A stretch of DNA of 30,063 bases from Coemansia sp. RSA 922. Its lineage: Eukaryota; Kickxellomycota; Kickxellomycetes; Kickxellales; Kickxellaceae. Both the position numbers and the translations under genes were made by a program. Positions 17,684 through 26,169 of this stretch are shown piece by piece. Each line of letters begins with the position of its first letter. Within the stretch, counting starts at the first letter, position 1. The stretch is taken from the NCBI GenBank assembly GCA_027577415.1, contig JANBQS010000158.1, positions 1 through 30,063 of the forward strand. The letters are read 5' to 3'. Under the pieces are notes generated by a model. That model had not been told where the DNA came from and searched no databases. It saw only the letters and a list, made by a program, of their open reading frames with translations.

Positions 17684-20440
17684 ATGACTGCATTACTTCC
17701 ATTTCAACGACAAATTGTCGACGGCCTTCTTGACGAGGACGCATTGTGCATAGTAACACGCGGACTAGGACTACGGCGAGTAGTTGCCGAGCTCTGCTGG
17801 ATCTGTGCCACTCCACAAGCACTAGTATTCCTACTTAACGCCAGCGACACCGACGAACAGGCACTACAACAGCAGCTAATGGCTTTGCGCTCAGGCCACG
17901 CAGACGCATGTGCTTTACGTATTATCAAAAACGAGACTAATCCAGCAGCGCGCGCACAGCTGTACCGACAAGGTGGGCTGATATCAGTGACATCGCGGAT
18001 ACTCGTAGTAGACCTGCTCAATGACATAGTACCGATAGAGCTAGTAACAGGGCTTCTAGTCCTTGATGCCAGTCGAGTGACGGCAGAGTCTACGGAGGCG
18101 TTTATCTTGCGTATGGTGCGAGAGCGAAATGCACAGGCATTTGTCAAGGCTGTGTCAGAGTCGCCAGAATCGTTTACTTTGGGGTTTGCCCCATTGGAGA
18201 AGACTCTCAAGGCACTGGGGCTCAGACATGTGCAGCTGTGGCCGCGGTTCCACGTACTCGTTCAGGAGGACTTGGCTTTGGCACAGGCTCCTGTAGCTGA
18301 ACTGCGGTTGCCGCCGACACGCGCTATGATTGAGCTGCAGCAGGCGGCGTTGGACTGTGTTTCGGCCACTATTTCGGAACTCAGCTCAGCGACCAAGCTC
18401 CTCGACCCTGACGCAATCAACGTCGAGAGCAGCTTGTTCCGCTACTTTGACGCCCTCGTTAAACGCATGCTCGCCCCGCACTGGCATAGGCTCAGCCCGC
18501 GCGTACGCGGCATGGTCACTGACCTGGCTGCCCTGCGTCGTGTGGCGGAGCTTATTACGGCATACGACTGTGTGTCTTTGCTAAAGTACCTCGATACGCT
18601 GTTACTGGCTAACAAGTCTCCGACGCAGGCGCCGCCTTCGTGGCTGGCTTCGGATTCGGCCAACATTCTGTACTCTGTTGCTCGGGCCCGCGTATTCAGC
18701 CGCCGCACTGCTACCGAGGATAATAGCGATGAGGCCAATGATTGCATGCGCGCACTGGGACTGCCTGACTCTATCGTGCCAACGCTGGAGGTTCCACCCA
18801 AGCTAGTGCTGCTGGCAAAGTTGCTCGAGGAAGTCGGGGTGGCTAATTGCACCGCCGTGCGCCAGGGTGGATCCAGTACATCGGGCCCGGTGCTGGTGAT
18901 GGCGGGGTCTGCGCGGGAGTGCCAGATGATCCGTACCTTCTTGGCTACTGCTCACGAGTCTGTCGATTTGGGCCATGGTGGCAAGCACCCAAAGATGATG
19001 GCAGACTTGCTTCGAGGCTTCTTCCGGTGGAAGGCCCAGATGAGCAGTGGAGGAGCGGCTGGGAATAGTCGCGGCAATAATTCTAATGCGAGCGCTTCTT
19101 CGTCGCCAGCAGTAGCTGCACAGTCACAGTCTCAGGCCGTGCGTCGTGGCGCGCCAGCAGCTAAGCGTCGACGGGTCCGAGGGGCATCGGCAGCGGGTGC
19201 CAAGCTGCCTCGAGCGCCAGCGGATGCCTTAGAGCAGGAAACCGCCACTCTGGCCTCTCACATCGAGATACACGCCGAGGCCTCGCAGCCACTACCTCAC
19301 AGTGGTCTGGACGACCCACACAGCACCGAGGGCATCAACCTCGACGACATTGACGACGGGTGGTTGGATGCCTCGGACCAGCTGCCAGAATTTGACGAGT
19401 TCTTTGGCATCCTCCCCACCAGCGAGACCGTCCTAGTGCGATCATACATGGCCAGCGATACCGACTTTCTGACACTTCTCCAGCCCACGCACATAATCCT
19501 GTACGACCCCGACCCTGCGTTTATCCAACAAGTCGAAATGTACCAGGCGCAGGGCCATGCCTTGAACCAGGTGTACTTCATGGTGTACGATAACAGTATA
19601 GAGGAGCAGCGCTACTTGAGTGCTATCCGTCGGGAGCGCGAGTCATTTGAGACGTTAATCCGTCAGAATGCCTCATTGGTCATTCCTATTTCTACTGCGT
19701 CACCAGCCAATGCGCTATTGCTAGCACGCCGCAGCCAACGTACGGCCATACACTCTCAAGTGGGCACGCCGACTATTGTCGTTGATGTGCGTGAGTTTTA
19801 CTCACCACTGCCCTCCTTACTCCATGCGGCTGGATTCACTGTGGTTCCGCGGACCATTGCCGTGGGCGACTATATTTTGCACGACCATTTGTGCGTGGAG
19901 CGCAAGTCACTTCCCGATCTTATCCAGTCACTGCGGTCAGGTCGATTGTTCAACCAGGCCGAATCCATGATTGCACATTACAGTTACGCCGTATTGCTGA
20001 TCGAGTTTGAGATGAACACTTCGTTCTCGCTACAGCCTATTGGCTCCCTGAACCCCGAAATTGCCCTAAACTCTATCAACAGCCAGCTCACATTACTGGT
20101 ATTGGCGTTCCCGCGTTTGCGTATTGTGTGGAGCTCTAGTCCGTATGAGACGGCGAGTATATTCGCTGAGCTCAAGCGCGATGCCGCTGAACCAGATGTT
20201 GATCGAGCTGTGGCCATGGGCCAGGACGATTGCGCAGTGGAGAAGGAATCTATATATGCGCAGCACCCTATCGCTCTCTTGCAGTCGTTGCCAGGTGTCA
20301 CTCTGCGTAACTACCAGGCACTGGCAAAGAAATTCAAATCTGTCAGTGATATTTGCGCTGCGTCTCAAGACGATTTGACATTGGTCTTGGGTGCTGAGGC
20401 TGCTGCAAAGTTATATAAATTTATTCATGAAAGTTCTTAA
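17684..20440 (+). CDS. ERCC4: DNA repair endonuclease subunit XPF (ERCC4 / Rad1 / Rad16)
   Basis: Encodes 918 residues, full length for the family. The N-terminal MTALLPFQRQIVDGLLDEDAL, then GGLISVTSRILVVDLL and VQLWPRFHV, are typical XPF helicase-like domain blocks. As in other XPF proteins, this domain lacks working ATPase motifs (RGLGLRRV replaces Walker A). A low-complexity Ser/Ala linker with the basic cluster AAKRRRVRG (about residues 490-498) is a likely nuclear localisation signal. The nuclease has VDVREF (700-705), GDY (728-730) and ERKSLPD (739-745), so the GDx(n)ERKx3D active site is complete. C-terminal helix-hairpin-helix repeats (about 863-915) would bind the ERCC1/Rad10 partner. 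The heterodimer makes the 5' incision in nucleotide excision repair and processes crosslinks and flaps. Confidence 0.95.
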   Translation: MTALLPFQRQIVDGLLDEDALCIVTRGLGLRRVVAELCWICATPQALVFLLNASDTDEQALQQQLMALRSGHADACALRIIKNETNPAARAQLYRQGGLISVTSRILVVDLLNDIVPIELVTGLLVLDASRVTAESTEAFILRMVRERNAQAFVKAVSESPESFTLGFAPLEKTLKALGLRHVQLWPRFHVLVQEDLALAQAPVAELRLPPTRAMIELQQAALDCVSATISELSSATKLLDPDAINVESSLFRYFDALVKRMLAPHWHRLSPRVRGMVTDLAALRRVAELITAYDCVSLLKYLDTLLLANKSPTQAPPSWLASDSANILYSVARARVFSRRTATEDNSDEANDCMRALGLPDSIVPTLEVPPKLVLLAKLLEEVGVANCTAVRQGGSSTSGPVLVMAGSARECQMIRTFLATAHESVDLGHGGKHPKMMADLLRGFFRWKAQMSSGGAAGNSRGNNSNASASSSPAVAAQSQSQAVRRGAPAAKRRRVRGASAAGAKLPRAPADALEQETATLASHIEIHAEASQPLPHSGLDDPHSTEGINLDDIDDGWLDASDQLPEFDEFFGILPTSETVLVRSYMASDTDFLTLLQPTHIILYDPDPAFIQQVEMYQAQGHALNQVYFMVYDNSIEEQRYLSAIRRERESFETLIRQNASLVIPISTASPANALLLARRSQRTAIHSQVGTPTIVVDVREFYSPLPSLLHAAGFTVVPRTIAVGDYILHDHLCVERKSLPDLIQSLRSGRLFNQAESMIAHYSYAVLLIEFEMNTSFSLQPIGSLNPEIALNSINSQLTLLVLAFPRLRIVWSSSPYETASIFAELKRDAAEPDVDRAVAMGQDDCAVEKESIYAQHPIALLQSLPGVTLRNYQALAKKFKSVSDICAASQDDLTLVLGAEAAAKLYKFIHESS

Positions 20441-20444
20441 TAAA

Positions 20445-20951
20445 CTAGTCTTCTAGCGCCTCAATAGGGTCAATCAGCACGTCAACATTGTTGCCCAGCT
20501 TTCTTGATGGATTGTAGAATGGCATTTCAACGTGTTCAGGTAGCTCGTCATAGTCCTCGCTTTCCTCAGATGCCTCACTTGCCATTGTGACCGACTGCCG
20601 AGTTTTGCGTTCAATAGCTTTGAGGTTGTAGTGTGGGCGGGGACAGACATTGATCAGCATCAGACAAATTGACCCATATTCGTGGAAATCCTTGTGAAAC
20701 ACATAGGAACGCCTCAGGGCTGTACCACGTTCTCTGGAAATCTTACTTCTTGTGTATTCTACTTTCACTAGTCTGGCAGAAGTACCCTTGTAGTTGAACT
20801 TTTCACATGCAGTAGCGAGTAGCTCTTTTCCGGTGACCGGTAGGCTCTGGTGGAAGCTGACTTTCTCTGCTTCAGAGATGCTTGCCCCGTCCAGCATGTT
20901 GTAGATACATACTAGAAGTACTCCTTTCTTGAGTGTCAGTGGCGTATCCAT
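20445..20951 (-). CDS. Small protein of unknown function (168 aa)
   Basis: I do not recognise the family. The first 110 residues look folded: LTLKKGVLLVCIYNML, then FHQSLPVTGKELLATACEKF followed by ARLVKVEYTRSKI, and YGSICLMLINV. The strand, strand, helix, strand order is compatible with a ubiquitin-like or PB1/RA-like beta-grasp domain (inference only). The last 55 residues are acidic and disordered (SEASEESEDYDELPEHVEM). There is no signal peptide. Its stop codon is 4 bp from the XPF stop codon on the other strand, so the transcripts must overlap at their 3' ends. An A-rich sequence with TATAAAA lies about 8-15 bp upstream of the ATG, too close to be a normal TATA box. Confidence 0.65.
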   Translation of the reverse strand: MDTPLTLKKGVLLVCIYNMLDGASISEAEKVSFHQSLPVTGKELLATACEKFNYKGTSARLVKVEYTRSKISRERGTALRRSYVFHKDFHEYGSICLMLINVCPRPHYNLKAIERKTRQSVTMASEASEESEDYDELPEHVEMPFYNPSRKLGNNVDVLIDPIEALED

Positions 20952-21397
20952 GATTGAGTATAAAAAAAAAGTGCAAAAAAATAATAATGGTTTTTGGAAT
21001 AAGTGAGAAGAGAAAGTATCCTTTGCTTGTTTGCCCTTTTTAAGCTACCTTTTGGGTGTTCATGATGCAAAATTTACAATGCTGCGGCTACGCAGTTAAA
21101 AAGAAATTTGAGAGGAAAAAAGAAATGCTTTTCCTTGCGTGGGTAGCCCAGAAAGGCGTTATTTGGGCCCTTTTAAAGAAGGCTCCACGTTTGCCAGTCG
21201 ACACACTGAATATTGTTGCATCTTCATTTTCTGTCCTGCGTTCTAGAGCAGGAGCCAGGAAGGAAGCAGCTTGCTGCTCAATCTGCTGCACAAACTTAAA
21301 AACAAGTAACTGGGTACATATAGCTTTTGTATTCTTAGTACACAAGAGAGAGAGAATAACAACTATTTATATCCACTGGAGTACTCAGTTTTTAAGA
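20952..21397. other. Intergenic, promoter of the 168-aa gene
   Basis: Upstream of one minus-strand gene and downstream of another. A plus-strand frame at 21056-21481 crosses this stretch, but it has no family match and runs antisense into the next gene. No repeat or RNA gene was recognised. Confidence 0.4.
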
Positions 21398-21769
21398 TTA
21401 ATGGTCCACAATTGTAAACTCATCTTCATCACTGACACCCATTACCTTGCACATTTGGTCAAGCTCAACTTCACTTTGTGAACCATTCTTTAATTCGTAA
21501 TACATTGCAGAAACTCCACTTTTTGCTGAAGCGTCCTGTAAAATGCTTTTTATACTCGACACAGTTTGGGTGGCAGCTTTCATTTTACTAGCTATACTGC
21601 GCATAATACCATCTAGTGGTGGCACTTTAACAATTAAGAGGCCATCATGAAGGGCATTTTCGGGTGGTTTGATTACGTCCGATGTCTCTTTATTCACATC
21701 CATTATTTGGATTACCTTTCGAATACCATCCAGTGATGAGTTGGTTTCAAGAAAAATATACTCAGACAT
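21398..21769 (-). CDS. Small protein of unknown function (123 aa)
   Basis: Starts at the ATG at 21769 (MSEYIFLETNSSLDG); the frame is open further upstream, but the TATA box near 21865-21874 places that part in the leader. The pattern is an N-terminal strand-rich part with DGLLIVKVPPLDGIM, a helix with MKAATQTVSSIKSIL, and a C-terminal YYELKNG..VELDQM..DEDEFTIVDH. The last part loosely resembles the VKLVRLDG..SPLxAWL..EVGVI block of the genes at 438 and 2107, but this is too weak to claim homology. There is no signal peptide. Its promoter layout matches that of the minus-strand gene at 26170-26505. Confidence 0.6.
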   Translation of the reverse strand: MSEYIFLETNSSLDGIRKVIQIMDVNKETSDVIKPPENALHDGLLIVKVPPLDGIMRSIASKMKAATQTVSSIKSILQDASAKSGVSAMYYELKNGSQSEVELDQMCKVMGVSDEDEFTIVDH

Positions 21770-21854
21770 TGTAGTGCGTAAAATATAAATACTAGATTGA
21801 TGTGAAATAGGGGATTTCAAGAGTATTGAAAATTTGAAGAAAGAGGGAAGGTCG

Positions 21855-21955
21855 GCCCTCTGCATTATATATATTCTTCTGGTTGCCGAAAAGCTCTGCC
21901 CTGGGCAACTCACTCAAAATATTTTCCAACTGCGGCCACCAGGTCAAAGAATTCA
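21855..21955 (-). promoter_or_regulatory. TATA promoter of the 123-aa gene
   Basis: On the minus strand the order is TGGCCGCAG, then a run with AATAT, then TTTTCGGCAACCAGA, then TATATATAAT, then GCAGAGG. The same order and nearly the same spacing recur upstream of the gene at 26170 (TGGCCACC, AATAT, TTTTCAGCGACCAGA, TATAAAAAG, GCAGAGG). The TATA box lies about 100 bp upstream of the start codon. Confidence 0.5.
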
Positions 21956-22077
21956 GAAATGAAAATACACTGCTTTGAAACTGTCCTTGAGCTGCGCTTT
22001 TCCTTGCACAAAGGCTTCCTCTCCCCCAGCCTTTTTTGTCCTGGGACTGCACACCTAAGAGCGATGTTGTCTGCCTT

Positions 22078-22097
22078 TGTGTGTGTGTGTGTGTGTG
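22078..22097. repeat. (TG)n microsatellite
   Basis: About ten TG units in a row, broken by TGCG at the end. Ordinary simple-sequence repeat in intergenic DNA. Confidence 0.9.
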
Positions 22098-22284
22098 CGT
22101 TTGTTCGCTGTTTTCTTTTGTTCAAAGAAAGCTTCTCAACCAAGCTGGCAACAATTTACGTCATTGGCAAGCTTTTCCTGTCTACTCTCAAAGGCTTAAA
22201 GGCTCCCTCCTTTCCTTTGTTGCCCTGCTAGCCAATGAGCAACGACTACGACCCTCCTCCCTGGAGGCAAAAAGCGGAGACTTG

Positions 22285-22460
22285 GGCTTTGCTTTGCTTT
22301 GCCAACGAAACCACCACTGGCAGTGTTGCCGACGAGAGGATTGAGTTCTGCAGCGTTCTCCCTCCTTCCTTTTTTAAGCCTTGGGTTGCCTTTGTAGCAC
22401 TCTTTGAAGCATCGCCAATTGAGGCAGCAAAGAAAGAGTTTCCAAACTGTTTTGCTATTC
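22285..22460. repeat. Dispersed intergenic repeat, copy A
   Basis: Shares blocks with about 26995-27160: GCTTTGCCAA..C, CTGGCAGTGTTGCC.ACGAGA, GTGTTCTC/GCGTTCTC with CCTTTCTTTTTTA-type tracts, then GAGGCA.CAAAGAA. The two copies are clearly related but well diverged. No terminal repeats or protein were found. It may be an old element or a shared promoter remnant. Confidence 0.5.
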
Positions 22461-22821
22461 TGGCTAACAGTGTCTGTTCATGAATAAGCAGTGCTATAAT
22501 GTTTGTCAAATAAATTAAGCCAACAACAGCTATTCAAGTATCCATCTATGTATCTTGGGTCAAATAAGTCGAAAATAGGAGAATGAGTTAGCCAAGGGGC
22601 AAGGATGATACAAGTACAGGCACAAGCTAAACTTGTTGCCACCTATGTATGCATCACAGTGGTAATAAATCTTGCCTACTATTGCAGCAGTTCGATACTC
22701 TACATCTTGCATACTGGCCAATGATTGTAAACATGTGATGTATCTAGGCAGGTTGTAGGAGTATCAATTTCCTCCTTGCCAACTACATGTTTGTCATGCG
22801 TGTTATATGAATCTAGTCAAA

Positions 22822-22836
22822 GGAATATAAAAGAAC
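22822..22836 (+). promoter_or_regulatory. TATA box of the Gly/Tyr-rich secreted protein gene
   Basis: GGAATATAAAAGAACC, about 125 bp upstream of the ATG at 22955. The same arrangement precedes the truncated copy near 29451. The leader is rich in CACCACAACA-type sequence. Confidence 0.6.
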
Positions 22837-22954
22837 CAGTATCAGCTGTCTCCGATATAATACAATTGTCACCACACAATACACTACAACAACACACCGC
22901 TACTTCAGCAACCACCACCAGCACGAACAACAAACCAACTAACTGTATTTGAAA

Positions 22955-23296
22955 ATGCTTGCTCGCACCATCTCTACTCTTGCCCTCACCACCATCTACT
23001 CAGTTGCTGCGCTCCCAAACCAGCCAGCTGGCACTCACGCGGTTCCGACTAAGCGCTGCGATGGGTGTGGTGGATACGGCGTATATGGCGGATATAGAGG
23101 CTACGGTGCCTATGGTGGATATGGCGGCTATGGCGGATATGGTGGCTACCCATTCGTGTCATCGTTCACCAGTGACTTTGACCGCAACTCGAACCATGCC
23201 AACTTTAACGAAAATACGCTCTATTCCAACAATGTCAATGCCAACGCCGCTAGCGACAACGTCCACGCGTTTACCAATGCCAACATCATTGCTTAG
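22955..23296 (+). CDS. Secreted Gly/Tyr-rich protein with a Kex2-type site
   Basis: Encodes 113 residues from the ATG at 22955. Residues 1-20 (MLARTISTLALTTIYSVAAL) form a signal peptide. A short propeptide ends at Lys33-Arg34, a likely Kex2 site, and the mature part would start CDGCGG. Residues 39-65 are GGY/GAY-type repeats with about nine Tyr. The C-terminal part is rich in Asn, Ser, Ala and Phe (SNNVNANAASDNVHAFTN) and looks disordered. The Gly/Tyr repeats resemble structural or adhesive secreted proteins, perhaps cell-wall linked, and Tyr-rich chains can be oxidatively crosslinked (inference). A truncated copy without a start codon lies near 29450-29690. It is convergent with the repeat precursor gene, with 162 bp between them. 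Confidence 0.8.
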   Translation: MLARTISTLALTTIYSVAALPNQPAGTHAVPTKRCDGCGGYGVYGGYRGYGAYGGYGGYGGYGGYPFVSSFTSDFDRNSNHANFNENTLYSNNVNANAASDNVHAFTNANIIA

Positions 23297-23458
23297 TGTC
23301 ATAAAGCACTTGGTCGCCAGAAACAGCTATATAACTTTTTTACACCTTAAATCTGGTGGCGTGTTTTATTTTTTTTTTACTCAAATAGACAAAGCTATAG
23401 ACTGAAGGAAAAGTAAATGGCTGTAAATGAAAACTAGCTATATGCTAGTCGGTAAATT

Positions 23459-23869
23459 CTAGTAGCGATAGTAGTCCAAGGCATGTGCGTTCAAGTGCTG
23501 CTCCTCAGGTATATTGTCACGACGGTATCTGTAGTAGTCGAGGGCACGGAGATTCAAGTGCTGATCACCATTGGCAATGTCGCGACGGTACCTGTAGTAG
23601 TCCAAAGCACGAGCGTTTAGATGCTGTTCCTCGGGAATGTTGTCGCGGCGGTACCTGTAATAGTCGAGGGCACGAGCGTTTAACTGCTTGTTGCTGGGAA
23701 TGTTGTCATGACAATATCTATAGTAATCCAAAGCACGAGCATTAAACTCTTGAGCGGCCACTGCGGGAGCATTGGCTGGTGGTGGCAAGGAAGTGTGTGA
23801 TGCGGCTGGGATGGCGGTGGCAGCAACAGTGGTGGCAAGGAAATCAAATGAGGCAACGGTAAACTTCAT
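23459..23869 (-). CDS. Secreted repeat-peptide precursor, likely Kex2-processed
   Basis: Encodes 136 residues. MKFTVASFDFLATTVAATAIPA is a signal peptide, followed by a Pro/Ala-rich spacer to about residue 40. Then come five repeats, each ending in ALDYYRY; the first repeat is short and the others have a 21-residue (63-nt) period. The connectors after repeats 1-4 are CH, RR, RR and RR, and repeat 5 ends at the stop codon directly after ALDYYRY. Cleavage at RR and trimming would release peptides such as DNIPEEQHLNARALDYYRY. The core is invariant while the spacer varies (NIPSNKQ, NIPEEQH, IANGDQH). This matches the design of Kex2-processed repeat proteins, which include pheromone precursors and the substrates of dikaritin RiPP pathways. 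No tailoring enzyme is visible in the window, so a modified product is unproven. Confidence 0.85.
   Translation of the reverse strand: MKFTVASFDFLATTVAATAIPAASHTSLPPPANAPAVAAQEFNARALDYYRYCHDNIPSNKQLNARALDYYRYRRDNIPEEQHLNARALDYYRYRRDIANGDQHLNLRALDYYRYRRDNIPEEQHLNAHALDYYRY
23463..23745 (-). repeat. Five tandem 63-bp repeats within the peptide precursor
   Basis: The repeats encode units ending in ALDYYRY. The most constant DNA is the part for CTACTACAG-type Tyr codons and the Ala-Leu-Asp core; the spacer part differs between units. Codons for the invariant residues vary between units (for example TAC/TAT for Tyr), which indicates selection on the peptide and not only recent copying. Confidence 0.85.
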
Positions 23870-24451
23870 GGCTAAAATTTTGATTCAAAAGAAGATGTGG
23901 CTTGGGTTAAGAAGATGTAGTGGTGTGATGGTGGTAGTAGTCTGGTCTGTATTGAGCGATTCCATTCTCGACTTTATAGGCAAATTGGTCTTGAAGCATT
24001 GTCGGTATCTGTCGCTAGCTAAAACACAGCATAGTCTTTGGCAGCAATTTTTGTCCACTGTTTGCGCTGGTTTGGTGTCAACTAACAGCCTTGCATCATT
24101 CACACGTTTAGTGAATGTATACATTTTTCATATATCGGTCTAGCGAGTTTGCAGTTCATATTTACAAAGTAAAGCAAAGGACCATTTCGAATTACCTCTG
24201 AGAACCGCAAAAGACAGACGCTTTTCAAAGAACGGCAGCCGCAGTTCTAAGACGGCAATCCGCAAGGCGTTCTGCATGGGCCTTTGGCGAGATTGCGAAT
24301 GCTCCGTGATTGCTGTTCATAGATCACATAAAGGAATTGAGCGGCAAAGATGGCAAGGTCGTTGACATGCAAGTTGATTGGATTAGTGGCATCTTGGCAA
24401 TTTTTCCAAGAGCTCGAAATTAAGAAAACAAGCAAATTATCTGGCATCTCT
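23870..24451. promoter_or_regulatory. Promoter of the repeat-peptide gene and 3' flank of the Crh gene
   Basis: On the minus strand a TATAAAG box (23972-23978) lies about 105 bp upstream of the ATG at 23869. The leader is rich in CACCATCACACCACTAC, the same style as the Gly/Tyr-rich gene. The rest, to 24451, shows nothing I can identify. Confidence 0.5.
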
Positions 24452-25240
24452 CTAGCAATACGGCGTAAACTTGAACCACTGCATCTCAGCTGTGAATGGC
24501 CCTCGGCTCCAGTCAACAGTGCCTGCCCACCCGCTGGTCTGAGAGCCATCCCACACGCCCATCCTGGCACGACTCGCGCCCGACGGAAAAGGAACGCCGT
24601 CAAGCTTTGGAAGTGTGCGCGTAAGCCAATCGTCAATGTACCATTTGACACTGTCCTTGTTCAGCTCGATTGCGTAGTTGTGGAATCCGGCTGCCATATC
24701 CTGAGGTGTGTCTCCAGGCGTGTGCACAAAGGCGGCATTGGGGTCAACACGCTGGCCCTTGACAAAGTACATAGATTGCGCAGTATACGTGTCTTTGCCC
24801 ACCCACTCCCAATCGAGCTCGTCGGCTGGATCCGGCCCAGCCAGGAGAATGGTCGAGACCACGCCGCTGCCAGGCGATACGCGAACGCGTGCTTCTATCT
24901 TGCCATATTGAAAGTCCCACGGGTAGATCATAGTAGTTCCGCACTCAGCCGTCAGTCGCCAAACTACAGAGTTGCTGGTCTGATAGGCGTTCTGTGGACA
25001 CCACGCGACGTTGAACTTGCTCAGAGCGGCTGGGTCAGAGAAGTCAATGTACTCGCTCTTGCAGGTGTAGCTGGTTTGAGCCGTGTTTAGTGCCTTGGCA
25101 AAAGCAGTGTAGTTGCTACGAGGTCCCGACAGACTGCCTAGTCCAGACGCACTCGTGATAGGGTAGTTGATTGCTCGGCTATCTACTGCGCCAATAAAGT
25201 CAGCGGCAAGTAGGAGGGCGACTAGCTTAAAGAGTCCCAT
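24452..25240 (-). CDS. GH16 Crh-like chitin-glucan transglycosylase, secreted
   Basis: Encodes 262 residues. The N-terminal 20 residues (MGLFKLVALLLAADFIGAVD) are a signal peptide. The active site DELDWEW lies at 140-146; by family rule Glu141 is the nucleophile and Glu145 the acid/base. GTTMIYPWDFQYGKIEARVRVSPGSGVV before it and GFHNYAIELNKDSVKWYIDD after it are typical GH16 blocks, and the Cys60/Cys81 pair fits Crh enzymes. Crh proteins cut chitin and join it to beta-1,6- or beta-1,3-glucan in the wall. This one ends just after the catalytic domain (WFKFTPYC), with no chitin-binding module and no GPI signal, so it should be released rather than anchored. An N-glycosylation site (NYT) is at residue 43. 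Confidence 0.9.
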   Translation of the reverse strand: MGLFKLVALLLAADFIGAVDSRAINYPITSASGLGSLSGPRSNYTAFAKALNTAQTSYTCKSEYIDFSDPAALSKFNVAWCPQNAYQTSNSVVWRLTAECGTTMIYPWDFQYGKIEARVRVSPGSGVVSTILLAGPDPADELDWEWVGKDTYTAQSMYFVKGQRVDPNAAFVHTPGDTPQDMAAGFHNYAIELNKDSVKWYIDDWLTRTLPKLDGVPFPSGASRARMGVWDGSQTSGWAGTVDWSRGPFTAEMQWFKFTPYC

Positions 25241-26169
25241 GGTGTAGTTGTTGAAGAGTGTGTTAAACTATGAGAGTAAAAATGAATGTCAGTAGAGTTT
25301 GGAATGGTGACTGGAAAACATGAGGGTCTAAAATGGAAATTGTAGAGCGGAGCCACATTGCTATTATAGCAAAGTAGCTGGTATATGTTGCTGGAGAATC
25401 AGCTTGCGCTCGGCTGTAAAGATCCAGAATCGGTAAGCTATGAATAGAGTCGTGTCAGCTGGTTTGAGCTGAAATTAATGACAGGCTATTGCGGCAGGCA
25501 CATGGGCCGATTGCCTGGGCGCGTAGTCCTGCATGCCGCACTACTTGTTCCCCTAGCTGCAAGTGCTGCAGCAGTCGGACTGACTTATCACCTCTCCCTG
25601 TCGCACTATTGCGTCTGCTCTTGTCTGATTGCCAGCACAATGCATCTCAATCACAGGGATACGTATTGTCCGATAGGCGACAATGGAGCTGTCAAGTCCG
25701 ATAAACTCCACCAAGGTGATCACGCTGCACGGCTCCCTCAATGTCTGTGAGCAAGACAACAACGGATTGTGGTAAGCAGGGTCATGACAAGAGGGTTTCA
25801 GGGACGAAGCTTGTAACAGTGTCGAGCCACAATGTTAACTACACATAATTGAAGCCGCCACTAACTCAAAAATCAGACATAATACCAGCCTACGCCAGGC
25901 CGCAGCTGTGCCCCTCAATGGCCACTATTCGCTTAGACACAATTGGGTCCGAGTACCACTGGTGTCTCACCGCTTAGAGGCGACACGAGCTCACTCAAAC
26001 CACTAACAACTGAGGAATGAAGAGAAGATCGCATTGGACTGATTGTCGACATAACTTTCTAAATTCTCTATTATATTTATTGAACCAAACTAATAAAGAT
26101 TTGGGTTTAGCAATGTAACACCTGCTGTAAGTACTGCCAAGCCCAAATCGTATATTTTGCCTTGCCACC
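25241..26169. other. Intergenic, about 930 bp
   Basis: The first part is the promoter of the Crh gene; a TATA-like GCTATAATAGC lies near 25360 on the minus strand. A minus-strand frame at 25553-25762 encodes a Cys-containing stretch (TLREPCSVITLVEF and SQSDCCSTCS) preceded by a T-rich, CAG-ending acceptor-like site. No complete gene could be built from it, so it may be a relic. Confidence 0.4.

Larger units (their letters stand above)
21956..22820. other. Intergenic with a dinucleotide repeat and a dispersed repeat
   Basis: Holds the (TG)n run near 22078-22097 and one copy of a diverged repeat (about 22285-22460) described separately. A plus-strand frame at 22235 of 82 codons (MSNDYDPPPWRQ..) is open here, but its frame is not kept in the related copy near 27000, so I do not call it a gene. 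Confidence 0.45.

Noticed and set aside
21056..21481. Plus-strand 141-codon frame
   Set aside because: It runs antisense into the 123-aa gene and shows no family resemblance; the composition looks like translated intergenic DNA.
22235..22483. Plus-strand 82-codon frame MSNDYDPPPWRQ..
   Set aside because: The related repeat near 27000 does not keep this frame and no family or promoter was found, so the open frame is probably chance.
23463..23745. CRISPR-like array
   Set aside because: The 63-bp units are in-frame coding repeats of a signal-peptide-bearing protein in a eukaryotic genome, without spacer/repeat structure.
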